From the NCBI GenBank assembly GCA_015680685.1, contig MNCI01030304.1:790219-854218 (forward strand): a stretch of DNA of 64,000 nt, written 5' to 3'. Origin of the DNA: Gnetum montanum (Eukaryota > Streptophyta > Gnetopsida > Gnetales > Gnetaceae). The notes below the pieces were generated by a model. That model was not told the origin of the DNA. It searched no databases and saw nothing but the letters and a program-made list of their open reading frames with translations. This document shows, piece after piece, positions 23,584 to 33,690 of the stretch (position 1 is its first letter; the number at the start of each line of letters is the position of its first letter). Made by a program: the position numbers and the translations under genes.

Positions 23584-23976
23584 TTATGTCCAACTTGAAT
23601 GTTTCATAAGATAAATAATTTTAGATTCTAAAAGTTCATCAAGTTCTTCTTTCATCCAAGTTTCAATCTTAGGTATAACAGGTCTAAGTTTTTGTAAGTC
23701 ATCAAATATAGCTTTTCTAGGAATATGTTCAATGGATATGTCATCAAAATCTGGAAAACCTTCTAATGTTTTAATGGTTGGGATCTCATTTATATCTTTG
23801 TCCTCCCCTAAAGACAACAAGTCACTCAAAAGGAATGTTTTTTTATTAAGTTGATGACAAGGTAAGGTATCTTCATACATTTCTTCACATCTGTTAGAAG
23901 CAAAAGGATTTATTTCTAAAATTTCACTCTCATGGTCATTTATAACATGTTTGCCAAGCCCAACTTCAATCTCCAA
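23584..23976 (-). pseudogene. Ty3/gypsy D: linker before reverse transcriptase, cut short
   Basis: An intact 130-codon piece on the minus strand. Its last 50 residues contain 'PVIPKIETWMKEELDELLESKIIY...HSSW', the segment that leads into the first conserved block of gypsy reverse transcriptases ('I.P...S.W'). The frame ends right there, at the deletion joint. The acidic upstream part is the usual variable linker between protease and reverse transcriptase. Confidence 0.7.
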
Positions 23977-24119
23977 TATAAAGATTAGTATTTTGATTTT
24001 TCAAAGATTGATTTTGCTGATCAAAAGTTGTTGCCACTTGTTTATAAAAAGGCTCTGTTGGTATGACCATATATTCAGATTTTCCTCTAATAAGCATTCA
24101 TAAGTCTGAGAAGTCTAAC

Positions 24120-24584
24120 CTAAAGAAGCTCCAAACTTGGCTTCAAAAGTCCTAGGTTAAAGCACAACATAAGTGGTGACATATCGACTACTAAAATATC
24201 CATATAGCATGTAAAAGTAGGGTCTTTTTTAAGTTGTACTCTTACTCCCTTTAATGACCCTAACATAGGTACATTAGACCCATCAAGTTGTATCACACTT
24301 CTTGCTTGTGATAGCATCTGTGCTCCTAATGTTTTACATACCTCAAGTGGCATGACACTAATGGTTGCTCCAAAATCCATTAAACAATTATGAACATTCT
24401 TTCCTAAAATAATCAAAGTTGTCAAGGAAGGAGGTAGCTCTTTCTTGTTTGACATGGAATTGCTTGCATTTTTTATTAATAACACATTAGGACTTTCTAC
24501 AAAATGAATTTGCCTTTCAATTGTTGGAGACTTTTCTTTATTGATTTCAGGTGTATGAACTATCCTTTGAATAACATATTTCAT
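24120..24584 (-). pseudogene. Ty3/gypsy D aspartic protease
   Basis: An open frame of 154 codons. It reads 'PPSLTTLIILGKNVHNCLMDFGATISVMPLEVCKTLG', in which 'MDFGATISVMP' sits where gypsy retropepsins have Asp-Ser/Thr-Gly-Ala; the middle residue is Phe, so the active site is damaged or unusual. 'MDILVVDMSPLML' further on matches the family's second conserved block. Protease matures gag-pol in the virus-like particle. The domain is followed in order by the linker at 23584-23976. Confidence 0.8.
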
Positions 24585-25300
24585 TTTGTTAAACTATAAA
24601 AGGTCATACACTGAAATGTTGGCTTTAACCCTTTTCAAATCCTAAACTAGATCATAAATCTTATCTTAGTCTTGGCTTCTTGTTAACGTGAAGTTCTTCT
24701 AAGTATAGAAGGGGGGTTCGGTCATTGTGGGGCATTTTCTTGGGATGGTCCAAGTTGATTATTTGTGTTATTTTGACTAGGATCTCTACTGTTTGAAGGA
24801 GTATAAGGATCATTCCTTGTTTATTATTGTGTGGTGTTCATAATGTCACTAAGTCTACGATAGCAAATGTTGTGTGGATTACAATCACTTACCATAACTT
24901 GTTCAAATAAAGAAACTTCTTCATTTTTTGTTTCATGGGGTATGTTAAGATCATAATTGGGGTTTTTCCATTTTTTTGACTCTAGGCATTGTCACCATAT
25001 AATGCTAAAAATTGAGAACAAGTTTTCTCAAAATGTTTCCTAGTGTTATGGAGACAACAATGATCATCATTAATTGATGTACATGGCTTTTCAGTTGTAT
25101 AAGAACCTTGTTGTTGTTTCACTTTAATTCAACTACTTCATTGGAAAGTTTTTGAAGTGAAGTTAATATTTGGATCATTCGATTTTTATGTTTGAGTTAT
25201 AGGTCCACCAAGATTGGATACCCTATTTTGGTTTATGATGGATTGAATTAAGGCTTTTCGATTGGTCATCATTCAAACTAGTATTAGATGGCAGAAATGA
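24585..25300 (-). pseudogene. Ty3/gypsy D gag C-terminal region, decayed
   Basis: Minus-strand pieces around 24990-25230 ('VSNLGGPITQT', 'HCCLHNTRKHFEKTCSQFLALYG') resemble the nucleocapsid-like Cys/His region between gag and protease in the same gypsy type. Stops are frequent. The element ends at about 25300, where the inverted repeat with the ASPM-like fragment begins; the N-terminal gag and the 5' LTR are absent. Confidence 0.5.
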
Positions 25301-25399
25301 AGAAAAAAATTCAAAGCAGTGCAAAGGTGAAAATTAGTTCCTCATGCTTAATTAAGTACAAACACATGGCTACTGATTAGAACAATCCTAAAATGGGTA

Positions 25400-26402
25400 T
25401 CTTCTATTATTTCCTTTCATCAATTCTGATGGCCAGCGTTGTCTCATCTTTGGTGGCACACTACTTGGAAACTTTGTGACTTCTGAATATCTTCTTTCTT
25501 TGGCACAAGGACTGGGGTGGTTTGTGTTGGATGAGTTGCAAAATTTTAGTTATTAACTGATGCTACAAAAGCATGTTTTTCCATTTATTCTCTGCCATCT
25601 TCACAGTTGCATCATTGGTTAAGCCTCTCCAGATTCCTACAAAAGGAAGTCTTTAGCATTAAGCCTTCTAATCCAAATATGTATGGGATGCATTTAAAAG
25701 TGATAAATGTACAAACTTCTCTACAAGAAATAGGAAATCAACTTTTCTGGGTCTACATTTTTTTCAATAGACTTTGAGAAAGTTGCATCAACCTATGGAT
25801 GAATAGAGGTAGCTTATGTAGAGCTTCTACTCCTACCTACACTGCACAAAGCTTTTTCAAGACCTGAGTTGCCTTGCAAAAAACTTGATTGTTGTTTCTG
25901 CAAATGAAATTATCAAGAATGTTATAAGACAGCCCAGTTTATTTTCCATTGAACAATAGAAATGTACTATGAGTTTTGAAAACATTATTAAAGAAATTAC
26001 AATGCATTCTTAGTAACATTTAAATCAAAGTAACTACATTTGCATCTACAATATCATATCTATACATAATGTGCTATAGAACATCATATGAAAATATGTT
26101 TAATAATGATCTCTAATGTTACCTCATTAGCTTCTTAGCAACTTTGTTGACTGATCCAAGGGTATTTATAATAAATGGAGCTAGATCTTGATGGCCAGCA
26201 ATGTTGAAAAGTATAGACAATACATGCATTAGCACTTCCTCAAAATGTGCACTTCTGTTGGCTAACCTAATTACCTATAGAATCGTGTCAATTTCACCTA
26301 CTTTCACAAGCTTTTCACAACATCGTCTTGAGTGTTGAGTGGCAAAATCTATCATAGCTTCTTCTCTATAGGCTTCGATACCATTGACAGCTAAAAGATG
26401 GA
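25400..26402 (-). pseudogene. ASPM-like gene fragment, left copy
   Basis: Minus strand. Exon a (26402 down to 26123) reads 'HLLAVNGIEAYREEAM', 'HSRRCCEKLV', 'SAHFEEVLMHVLSILFN' and 'KKLMR', then a GT donor (gtaac). Exon b starts at 25897 after a 'catttgcag' acceptor and continues to about 25740. A possible third exon follows the acceptor near 25643 ('MAENKWKNMLL'). The combination 'CCE.LV..G', '.EEVL.H.LSIL.N.A' matches my recollection of the C-terminal helical-repeat end of plant ASPM (abnormal spindle) proteins, which act at spindle poles. One TAG lies in exon a, and exon b also carries stops. The gene's large N-terminal part (CH domains, IQ motifs) is absent. Confidence 0.62.
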
Positions 26403-27373
26403 AAGCTGATAATCTAACTATGTTATCTTAGACTCTGTTTGAATACAAAGAAAAGATAAAAAATCCAAGGTGCTTAGGACATTTGTATTGGGAAACAATT
26501 GCAAAGCCTACTGAAGAATGGATAAGTATTATGTCTCAATATTATTGGACTATGGGTTCTTGTTATGTGTCAACTCCAAATCTTATGAACAAAGATATTT
26601 TTAAATCCAAAATGAAAAGGGTAGAATCTTGCCCTCAATTGTGTCCAAATGAATTGTATGGTCCCTTAGGATAGTCAAAGTCTTTTCTTATTATCTTTGA
26701 AATAGAAAGTCTACCGGATGATGATATGCCTGGTTTGCCTGATTTGAATTTGGTTGTTCAATCCAATCTTAATCAACCTAATCCTCTTGAGTATCCTCCT
26801 GAGTTAGGATTTCCACCTCAAGTTGTTTCTTATTATAAACGTGGTGAAGAATACATCTATCCGCTGTTAGCAATTGGAGACTTATATCAAGACAAAGGCC
26901 CCAGTCCCTTCGAAGATGAAGACCGGAAGCTCTTAGAAGAAATTGCTGAAGGAAATAAGAAAGTCTACGATGAAGTTTCTACCATTATTTATGATGAAGC
27001 TACAGAAACATAGGTACAAGCAGAGGAAGCTTTACATTTTAGGCAACAAGTGTTTAATATGTTAATACATGCTACTTTAGAAGACTTAGAAGATGATGTA
27101 AGAATGAATAGTGATGATGAAATAATAGATGATGATGTAGTTTTTGATGGTTATCCATGGATTTTGATGCTTAGATCTAGTAGTATAAATATACTAGATA
27201 AAGGAAAAGAAGTAGAGAACGAATTGTCACATGATCAACGAGTAATTTTACCATTTTTAGAAGCATTGTTAAAGAAGAAGTTATTCATGTCAAAAGGTGG
27301 TCATAAATATATTCATTTTCTTGATATCCCTAAAGAAGTTATCTATAATTTTGCTAATACATTTTCTGCATGA
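26403..27373 (+). pseudogene. Endogenous caulimovirid, left copy: N-terminal ORF of unknown function
   Basis: One plus-strand frame starting at the gene-virus joint. It reads through 'LFEYKEKIKNPRCLGHLYWE', a Pro-rich part ('NQPNPLEYPPELGFPP') and an acidic part (about 26900-27130), ending at TGA 27371. The stops at 26672 and 27011 are both TAG; the second is a glutamine codon (CAG) in the right copy. The TGA at 27371 touches the next ATG (tgaatg) and is present in both copies, so it may be a true ORF boundary. No domain recognised. Confidence 0.7.
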
Positions 27374-28290
27374 ATGTCTACATCTATAAAACAAACTGAA
27401 GCCTTATTACATATTAAAGCTCAAGGAATCTGCCCAATATTTTTGCCCCTCTTCACTGAAGACAAAGTGTTAAAATGGAAAGAACAAGGTCATAATTATG
27501 TACATCTGGGACAACTTGATATTATAGTCAGCCCAAAGTTTAGCTATAATATTGGTGTTGAATATGTGGTTACCTTGCTAGATAGTCATGTTATTGGTAA
27601 TGGTATTTGTGGTGATCCTGAAACTGTATCGGAAAAAGCCAAAATTTGTCAATTTCATTGAAAATTAGAATTGGATTCCCTTTGCACTGTGCAACCAAAT
27701 TATCAACTCGCACTAGAAGATGATTACATAACAAGTGCATTGTTGTTATGTATTGAAATCCATGGAGTAGAACTTTTTCTAGGAGCAGTGTACGTAGCCA
27801 TTGCAGGTCATGGAATGTTTCAATTATCTAACACTGTGCTAATGGATCACAAACTCAAATGGGAAGTGCAATTTCCTAAAGGAAGCCAGCATTTGCTAGC
27901 ATGTGGTCATTCAATTCACGTACCAAGGTATCTACAAAGTTTTCCTCAAATTCAATGCCTTCTGCAGGAGCAAGAATTCAAAACTTATGAAAAGCCAAAA
28001 AGAAGATGGAGTCAATATCCACTTCAAAAATTTGGAAGGTCGACTACAATCACCCTAGAAGCAAGTCTAGTTGTATTACCTCCTAGAAAGTTTGATGAAA
28101 GCTCGAGTCATGGAAATACCACAGGAGAAAGTTCACCAAATTATGATGCTCACACCACAATGTTCATGTTGTGTCATCGGATTCATATGTTGCAGCCCTC
28201 CTACTGTGAAGTGGGAGATAGAAGGTTATTATACAGAGGATGTTTTCCACCTCATGCTACCTATAGCACAATAGCCTCTCAAGCAGAGTA
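27374..28290 (+). pseudogene. Endogenous caulimovirid, left copy: movement protein
   Basis: Starts at the ATG that follows the previous stop, same frame. The middle part has the pattern of a 30K-superfamily movement protein, which lets plant viruses pass plasmodesmata: 'NYVHLGQLDIIVSPKF', then 'VTLLDSHVIGNG' (conserved Asp region), then two further beta-rich blocks. A TGA at 27659, where the right copy has a Gly codon, splits it. The C-terminal 100 residues are Ser/Thr/Pro-rich and continue in the same frame to TAG 28289. The assignment rests on order in the genome plus this pattern. Confidence 0.68.
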
Positions 28291-28978
28291 GCCTACAACA
28301 AGATCTGATTGCATTTAGCTTCTGGAACATTCAATCAACAGCACTACAGAACAGTAGGATGCTATACGCCAACTAAACTATCTTTGCCATTGGACATCTT
28401 ATGCTTCAACGCATATCAATCAGATTGCTTATACTCTACAAACTATTGAATCTAGAGTAGACAAAGTTAATGATCATTATGCCAAACTATCCAAAGAATT
28501 GAAAGATCATCTAGAAGCTTATGCTATTATTATCAAAGACAAGGTTACCCAGCATTAGCAAGCAAGTCTGAAATACCAGAACTTGAAAGATATTTATACA
28601 TTGGAAAATCAATTAGTATTTCATAAGATTGACAATACTCGCAACCAATTGGCCCAGCCAGAACCAGCTGCACCACCAGTATCGTCTAGAGCTCAAACTG
28701 ATGTTCCTGATGTAAGAGATAAAGCTCTTATTGAAAAAATTCACCATCTATAATAGAAAAAGGAAGGAAAAAAGCCTAGGAAATCTAAATTAGATCCAAC
28801 AAGTCCAAAAAGTACAAAATCACTATACGAAGATGAATCTGACTATCAACAACACATTATGATGGCTAGAAGAGGTCTAAATCCTCCCTGGCAATGACAA
28901 CCAGTTAATCCACCACCAACATTCTCAGCATTTCAGCAATGGCCAATCACATCTATACTAGTTATTAATATAGATTTC
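28291..28978 (+). pseudogene. Endogenous caulimovirid, left copy: coiled-coil linker
   Basis: The same reading frame continues through several stops. 'VDKVNDHYAKLSKELKDHLEAY' suggests a coiled coil like those of caulimovirid virion-associated or capsid N-terminal regions; a Pro/Ala-rich and then Lys-rich stretch follows. The TAG stops at 28355 and 28556 are shared with the right copy and so are older than the duplication; the adjacent pair at about 28752-28757 is not seen there. Confidence 0.6.
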
Positions 28979-29820
28979 TTGCCACCAAAGGAACTTTTGC
29001 ATGTTATTAGATTATGGGTTGATCAACTCAGAATAGCCATGCATGTTCTCAATCTTGATGAAAGAACTATTATTATAGGAGCTTTTACCAGAGTAGCTAC
29101 TAAAATCAGACATTGGTGGGAAAGTTCAAGCCAAGCGCAACAAGAGAAAATCATCAACATAGGATTACAAGGTGTGTTCATTGCATTAGTTGCTAAATTC
29201 ACAGTAGATTTGTCTACCAATTTAAGATTGAAAGATAAGCTGTTGTTAAGTCAAAGAAAGCTTCATGATTTAAGATATTTCGAACAATTTAGCTCTGAGT
29301 ATGCAAATGAAGTTTATAGATTAGCATTGCATCAAGATCAAATGATTTCATATCTTTATTTGGGAAGCCTACCTACAAAGCTAGGGCAAATGGTTCTTTA
29401 TAAAGCAATGGAGAAAAATATTGATTTTTTGCTAACCTACTTTGCTAATTTAGTGCACATGGTTAGACAAGAATTGCAATTTTCTATTACCATGTTCAAT
29501 TGCAAACTTTGTTACCAACAGCTAAAGTTTGTGCAAACCTTGATGAGGTTGATGTGTTTGGTCAACCACCTCGAGCTCCCTCTCAACATCCAAAATGGAG
29601 ACATGTTCACAGATCCAAAATTCCAAGATTTACTAAAATAAAGTGAAGAAAAGCATTCAATCCTACTCAGAAAAGATTTTTTGTGAAGAAGAGAAAAGGA
29701 CTATTTTTGAGAGAGAAGGTTACTTGTTTTGCTTGCAAAAACCAAGGTCATTATGCACATGAATGTCCTAAGAAAAAAGGAGATGCCCGAATTAAAGCAT
29801 TTTTTGAAACAATAATCAAG
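28979..29820 (+). pseudogene. Endogenous caulimovirid, left copy: capsid protein with zinc knuckle
   Basis: 220 open codons (28979-29641) followed by a zinc knuckle near 29728-29775 ('CFACKNQGHYAHEC', the CCHC spacing of retroviral and caulimovirid nucleocapsids). The open part is helical and includes 'IRHWWESSSQAQQEKI' and 'FEQFSSEYANEVYRLALH', the latter in the place of the conserved capsid core helices. A one-base shift near 29490 puts the end of the ORF out of frame with the knuckle. Viral similarity ends near 29804, where ASPM-like sequence follows. Confidence 0.75.
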
Positions 29821-29852
29821 TTTTTTGCAAGGTAGCTCAAGTCTTGAAAAAC
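29805..29852 (+). pseudogene. Third, 48-bp piece of the ASPM-like exon b
   Basis: The words 'caataatcaagttttttgca' and 'agctcaagtcttgaaaaa' match the first 48 bp of exon b (37605-37652 plus, 25893-25846 minus). It shares the 'aagttttttgcaagg' form with the left copy rather than 'aaggttttttcaagg' of the right copy. It sits between plus-strand viral capsid sequence and the minus-strand viral leader, at the centre side of the left arm. Confidence 0.8.
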
Positions 29853-29857
29853 CTTCG

Positions 29858-29932
29858 ATACCATTTTGGGGTAGTCGACTTCTCTATAGGCTCTAATACC
29901 ATTTTGGGATGGTCAACTTCTCTCGAGATCCA
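29858..29932 (-). repeat. Tandem 38-bp repeat around the viral primer site
   Basis: Two imperfect copies: 29858-29888 ('gataccattttggggtagtcgacttctc...') and 29896-29932 ('aataccattttgggatggtcaacttctc...'). Each holds a primer-site-like end. It might reflect the terminal redundancy of reverse-transcribed viral DNA or a local duplication at integration. Confidence 0.7.
29889..29901 (-). promoter_or_regulatory. Viral primer-binding site (initiator tRNA-Met)
   Basis: On the minus strand: TGGTATTAGAGCC, one change from TGGTATCAGAGCC, the standard caulimovirid primer site. It lies at the end of the leader, about 500 bp after the TATA box, as expected for a pararetroviral pregenomic RNA. A second weaker copy (TGGTATCGAAGG) ends at about 29854. 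Confidence 0.85.
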
Positions 29933-30410
29933 TTGCTTCTAACACTTTCCTTAAATTGAAATAAAACCTAATCGGATTATTAAATTCCTATCCAGAATGG
30001 AAAGGATGACTACTCTCTCGTTGATAGCATCACATAGCATTCTTCTAGCCCTCAACTTCTCACAGCGCGCTTCTCGTTTTGGCGCTTCCAACGAAGGAGG
30101 TGCTTCAAACAAAGGATATCCTTTCAATTGAAGTGTCCACAGAACTTGAAGCCAACCAAACAAACCAATGACAATTAATTCTCCAACTAGATGACACCTA
30201 ATCAAGAGACAGTGCTAGAGAACAACACTAATCATAGAGCATGCAGAACAATCCCAGTAGAATAAGAGCAAAACAGAAGCATACAGCTTATAAATACAAC
30301 CATTCCATATTATCATAAGGACATTATAGAGACTCAGGACTCAGGACTTGACTCAGGACTCATGACTCTTTTTGTTGCCTCTCTGTTGTAGAAACAAGGT
30401 GAGACTTACA
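29933..30410 (-). other. Viral leader region
   Basis: About 480 bp between TATA box and primer site on the minus strand. It contains a cluster of GACTCAG repeats (30331-30368) and a small ORF at 30205-29951 that resembles nothing I know. Caulimovirid leaders often hold short ORFs and strong structure; whether this one does cannot be judged by eye. Confidence 0.6.
30331..30368 (-). repeat. GACTCAG short tandem repeat in viral leader
   Basis: Five copies of GACTCA within 38 bp (gactcag, gactcag, gacttgactcag, gactcatgactc). It sits 45-80 bp after the viral TATA box, that is, at the start of the expected transcript. Confidence 0.85.
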
Positions 30411-30419
30411 TATTTATAG
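30411..30419 (-). promoter_or_regulatory. Viral TATA box
   Basis: CTATAAATA on the minus strand, downstream of the polyprotein tail and about 510 bp upstream of the primer site. This is where caulimovirids have the pregenomic RNA promoter. Transcription would run toward the primer site at 29901. Confidence 0.72.
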
Positions 30420-30554
30420 AGACTTAGGGAGGCTAGAGGCTTCCGTTACACACTTTATTTGCCTCAATCTTATCGTTTCGAATAAGAGAGGGATTTCTTG
30501 GCATGTAAGCCAAGTGACTAACTCATCATAGTTATCTACAACCAAGGCATACAA

Positions 30555-31200
30555 GCCAAGCCTAGATAGCTTTAAGCATAGCTTGATGCACTAAACAAAT
30601 ATTTCCATGGGCCTTAGAGCAATTAGTACATTCTTTGATAAGTTTGGATAGTTCTGTGAGGATTCCTGCTGGAGTGGATGACACGTCTTCGGCATCAGGC
30701 GGTTGTGCTGGCTTGGGTACTACTCTTTCATTTTCATACCACATCAAATTCTGATAAAGTCTAATCCTCTAGAAAGATGAACACAACTTTTCTTCCCATG
30801 TGTGTGTTTGAAGAAATTCATTTTGATATCTTTGAGAATTTTCATTAGCAAACAAAGGTCTTCTGATTAGTAACAGGTTTTCAATGACCTCCATTATGGC
30901 CAGATGTTGTAGAATTCTTCCTTCGAGATGACTTCATCTTATGTTATTGATGATACAATCAATGCGTCCTACCATGTTAATAAAGAAATCAAGTGTGGGA
31001 TATAGTTTAGTCACTCTCATGGAGGAATCCTAAGGAAACAACTTGGTAATCTATCGGCACCATCGTACTTGATCCTCTAAGCCTTGAAGTTGCCATGATA
31101 AACATTATTTGTTTTCTTGGAAAGGATTTTGAGAGCTACTACTAGATTCTGGTTCAACATCTTGATTTGCAGTTTTAGCTCATGAGTTAATGCATCTAGC
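30555..31200 (-). pseudogene. Viral polyprotein C-terminal tail
   Basis: Minus-strand frame after RNase H: 'NEFLQTHTWEEKLCSS', then 'MWYENERVVPKPAQPPDAED' and a Cys-containing end ('CTNCSKAHGNICLVHQ'). It is interrupted by stops. I do not recognise a domain; the position suggests a tail or a separate ORF after RNase H. Confidence 0.5.
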
Positions 31201-31740
31201 AGACTATTAACTTGTCCTGGAATTCTTTCAATTGAAAACTTATACTAAGCTAAGATAAATTGCCACTAGGAAAAGTGCTGAAGCTTAGGAGATGGGCTGA
31301 TTTTCCTTTTTAATAGTGTTGCTACATTTTATGAATATGTTCTTAAAATGAAAGGTTCTTCAATTAAATGAATGTGAAATTTTTCCAAACCTCTAATTGC
31401 AGCGAGAATTTCTTTTTCAACTGGCCAATAATTTAGTTCATTTTTCTAAAAAATGCTTGAGGCGTAGGCACATATTTCTTCTATCTCTCTAGCTTGACTA
31501 GTTCGTAGCAGAACTATTGCCCATGCATCATAGCTTGCATTAGTGTCAAGAATAAAGGGGCCATGCAGGATAGGACTTAGTGGTGGCAAATTCTGACATT
31601 CCTTCTTTAACAGCTTCACTTGAGTATTAGCGACTAGTATCCATTTGAATGGCGTTTGATTCTTGCACCAACGAATTTCTTTTGTTTTGTCTAATAATTT
31701 GGTAATTTTTTTTGACAAATAATTAACACATCCCAAAAAC
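31201..31740 (-). pseudogene. Viral RNase H
   Basis: Readable in minus-strand pieces. The ORF at 31736-31446 begins with the end of the connection domain ('GCVNYLSKKI'), then 'FILDTNASYDAWAIVLLR', the first beta strand with the catalytic Asp of RNase H, and 'YWPVEKEILAAIRGLEKF' just after a stop, with the conserved Glu. 'QVNSLLDALT' near 31200 is the last motif (Asp, Ala-Asp region, with Asn for the second position group). It removes RNA from RNA-DNA hybrids during replication. Non-functional here. Confidence 0.78.
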
Positions 31741-32400
31741 CTAAGACATTAGTCATTGCTTTCTAATTAATCTGGAAACTGCACAAGCTTTTGTGACACA
31801 TGTTGTTGCATAAAAATATTTCCAGCTTATATGGTAACTCCTAAAAACTTAATTTCATCCTATTTGAAACTTCTTAGGATCAGTGGATAAACCAATTCTG
31901 TGATGTTCACACAAGGTAGCAAACAGAGAAAGATGGTTGACATGCTCTTCTATAGAATCTGAGAAGATGAAAAAATCATCTATATAATTAGCAATAAAGT
32001 CTTGGTTCTTACGAAAAATGGTGTCCATTCTTTTTTAAAATTGAGTGGGGCCATTCTTTAATCCAAATGGCATGACGTTCCATTCAAACCATCCTTGTGG
32101 TGTTGTGAAGGCAATTTTATGGATATCTTCATCAAAAATTTTAATTTGATGATAACCACTTTTCCAATCGAACTTGTTGAAAATTCTTTTAGCAGCAACC
32201 TTTTGAATTAACGAATCTTTTTTTGGTAACGGCCATTTGACTTCAATGGTAACAGTGTTGAGTGGAATGTAGTTAATCACCATTCGGGCTTTTCCTCTTT
32301 TAACTTTGGCATGATTTCTAACTATGAAACTAGCACATGCATAATTTGATTGAGAAGGACGAATCAAACCTTGGGACTAAAATTCTGTGACTTGCTTTGC
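31741..32400 (-). pseudogene. Viral reverse transcriptase
   Basis: The open piece 32367-32035 carries the fingers and palm start: 'ARMVINYIPLNTVTI', 'NKFDWKSGYHQIKI' (first catalytic Asp present) and 'NVMPFGLKNGPTQF'. A TAA then interrupts it, and the catalytic YIDD box lies beyond it at 31986-31975. Downstream sequence to about 31750 fits the thumb and has further stops. Among plant reverse transcriptases the layout (no integrase, protease directly upstream, capsid with knuckle) is that of caulimovirids. Confidence 0.88.
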
Positions 32401-32724
32401 CATTTCTTCTGTGTCCTGTTGATTGAGAATAATCATCTTACTTTGCACAGGAATGTTGTGAATGGTAGGAATGTGTGCTTTGAGATTGTCTTTATCCCAA
32501 AACTCCAATGGATGCTCACAACAACATTTCTGTAACTATTCCAGATATGGCACAAGTAGTCTATCTTTATCTTCATTCAAATCTATTTGCACTTTCTTTA
32601 ATTGCAAAACATTGGCATATTTGCCGTTGGCTAAATCTTTGAGTTCAAACTAAGTGAGCACTTTCTTCAAGGAGGGATTTTTTGTGTTGTAACTCCTTCA
32701 TTGTTGATGCTTGTTGTGTTGTAA

Positions 32725-33111
32725 CTATGCTAGAATTCTACTAAGAATGATTTTCAGCCTTGGATCTTGCCTTGGTGAAGAGCAGACAATCATTTCTTGA
32801 CCAACTGTATATGGACTTAGGCTATCCATAAAATGGGCTCTTAATCCAATGTCGAAACCACTATCTGAGATTTGCACAAAATTTGTTGTCCCAACATATT
32901 CATCATTTAAAGAAATAGGCACATTAAAAGAAAAATTTGTGAGCTTTCTTACTCTTTTCATAGTGTCAAGAGTGACAGGCTTGTGAGTAACCCAATTTTC
33001 CAAAACATCTTTATGGTAGAAATTTAGGGTAGCTCCAGTATCAATGAAAGCTTGATACTTTCTCCATTTGTCTTTTCCATCTACCACAATCTTGATTGGG
33101 ACTAATAACAC
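32725..33111 (-). pseudogene. Viral aspartic protease
   Basis: 128 open codons on the minus strand. 'QAFIDTGATLNF' holds the retropepsin active-site triad Asp-Thr-Gly, about residue 24. It lies between capsid and reverse transcriptase and would cut the polyprotein. The piece is intact by itself, but stops on both sides separate it from the rest of the polyprotein. Confidence 0.85.
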
Positions 33112-33690
33112 ACTATGAAGTGATAAAAAATGCTTTATTTCATGTTTGATAGCTAGATCTTCTTCAATTTTCTCTTGTCATGTTGCTTTCTTTATTTCAA
33201 AAGAAACTAAAAATCTTTTCTCATAAGGAGTTATGAGAAACTTGGGTATCTTTTGAACAACTCGTCAAGGAATATCTTCATCTAAACTTAATTTTGAGGT
33301 AGCTCTAGGAAATGTTTCTTTGCATCCAAAAGTAGATGAAACACTTGGATCCTGCAAATGCATCTTCAAATTTCCATTGAGGTTCTGATCCATCTGAAGT
33401 TGACCATTTCTCTTATTCATTTAACCATTATTCGACTTCGTTATAATCATCTAATGAGATATTAGTATACCATTCCTCATCTTCAACTACTTCGTTTGGT
33501 TGCATCATATCAATTCTTAGAACCAAGATTTCTTCATTTGTGGAATCTTCACTGTCAGCTTCACTTTCTTCAATCAAGATACTTTCTTCCGAGTCAAATA
33601 ACAACTGTATAGCATACACCTTTTCTTGAGTTTCTTCTTCTGGATTTTGTACTGGTTCCTAATCTTCTTCATACTGTTCAAAAAATTCTT
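33112..33690 (-). pseudogene. Viral capsid C-terminal acidic tail and linker to protease
   Basis: The piece at 33619-33428 is strikingly acidic ('EESEADSEDSTNEE', 'EVVEDEEWY'), as is common at the end of caulimovirid capsid proteins. The linker that follows is broken by stops. This segment is not in the left arm: the inverted repeat ends just upstream of it, so this is where the 3.9-kb single-copy spacer starts. Confidence 0.65.

Larger units (their letters stand above)
25300..29804. repeat. Left arm of a 4.5-kb inverted repeat
   Basis: The whole segment reappears in reverse complement at about 33690-38205. Outer edge: 'attcaaagcagtgcaaagg' (25308-25326) against the reverse complement of about 38184-38202. 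Inner edge: the arms part at about 29804, within the viral sequence just after the capsid zinc knuckle. By eye the arms agree at roughly nine of ten bases. Contents in order: ASPM-like exons (minus), then viral ORFs (plus). Confidence 0.92.

Noticed and set aside
28071-28274. Second ORF overlapping the end of the movement protein in another frame
   Set aside because: The main frame is supported by continuity with the upstream ORFs and by the right-arm copy; this frame is not kept there.
29951-30205. 84-codon ORF in the viral leader as a viral gene
   Set aside because: It starts and ends inside the leader and has no recognisable feature; at best a small leader ORF.
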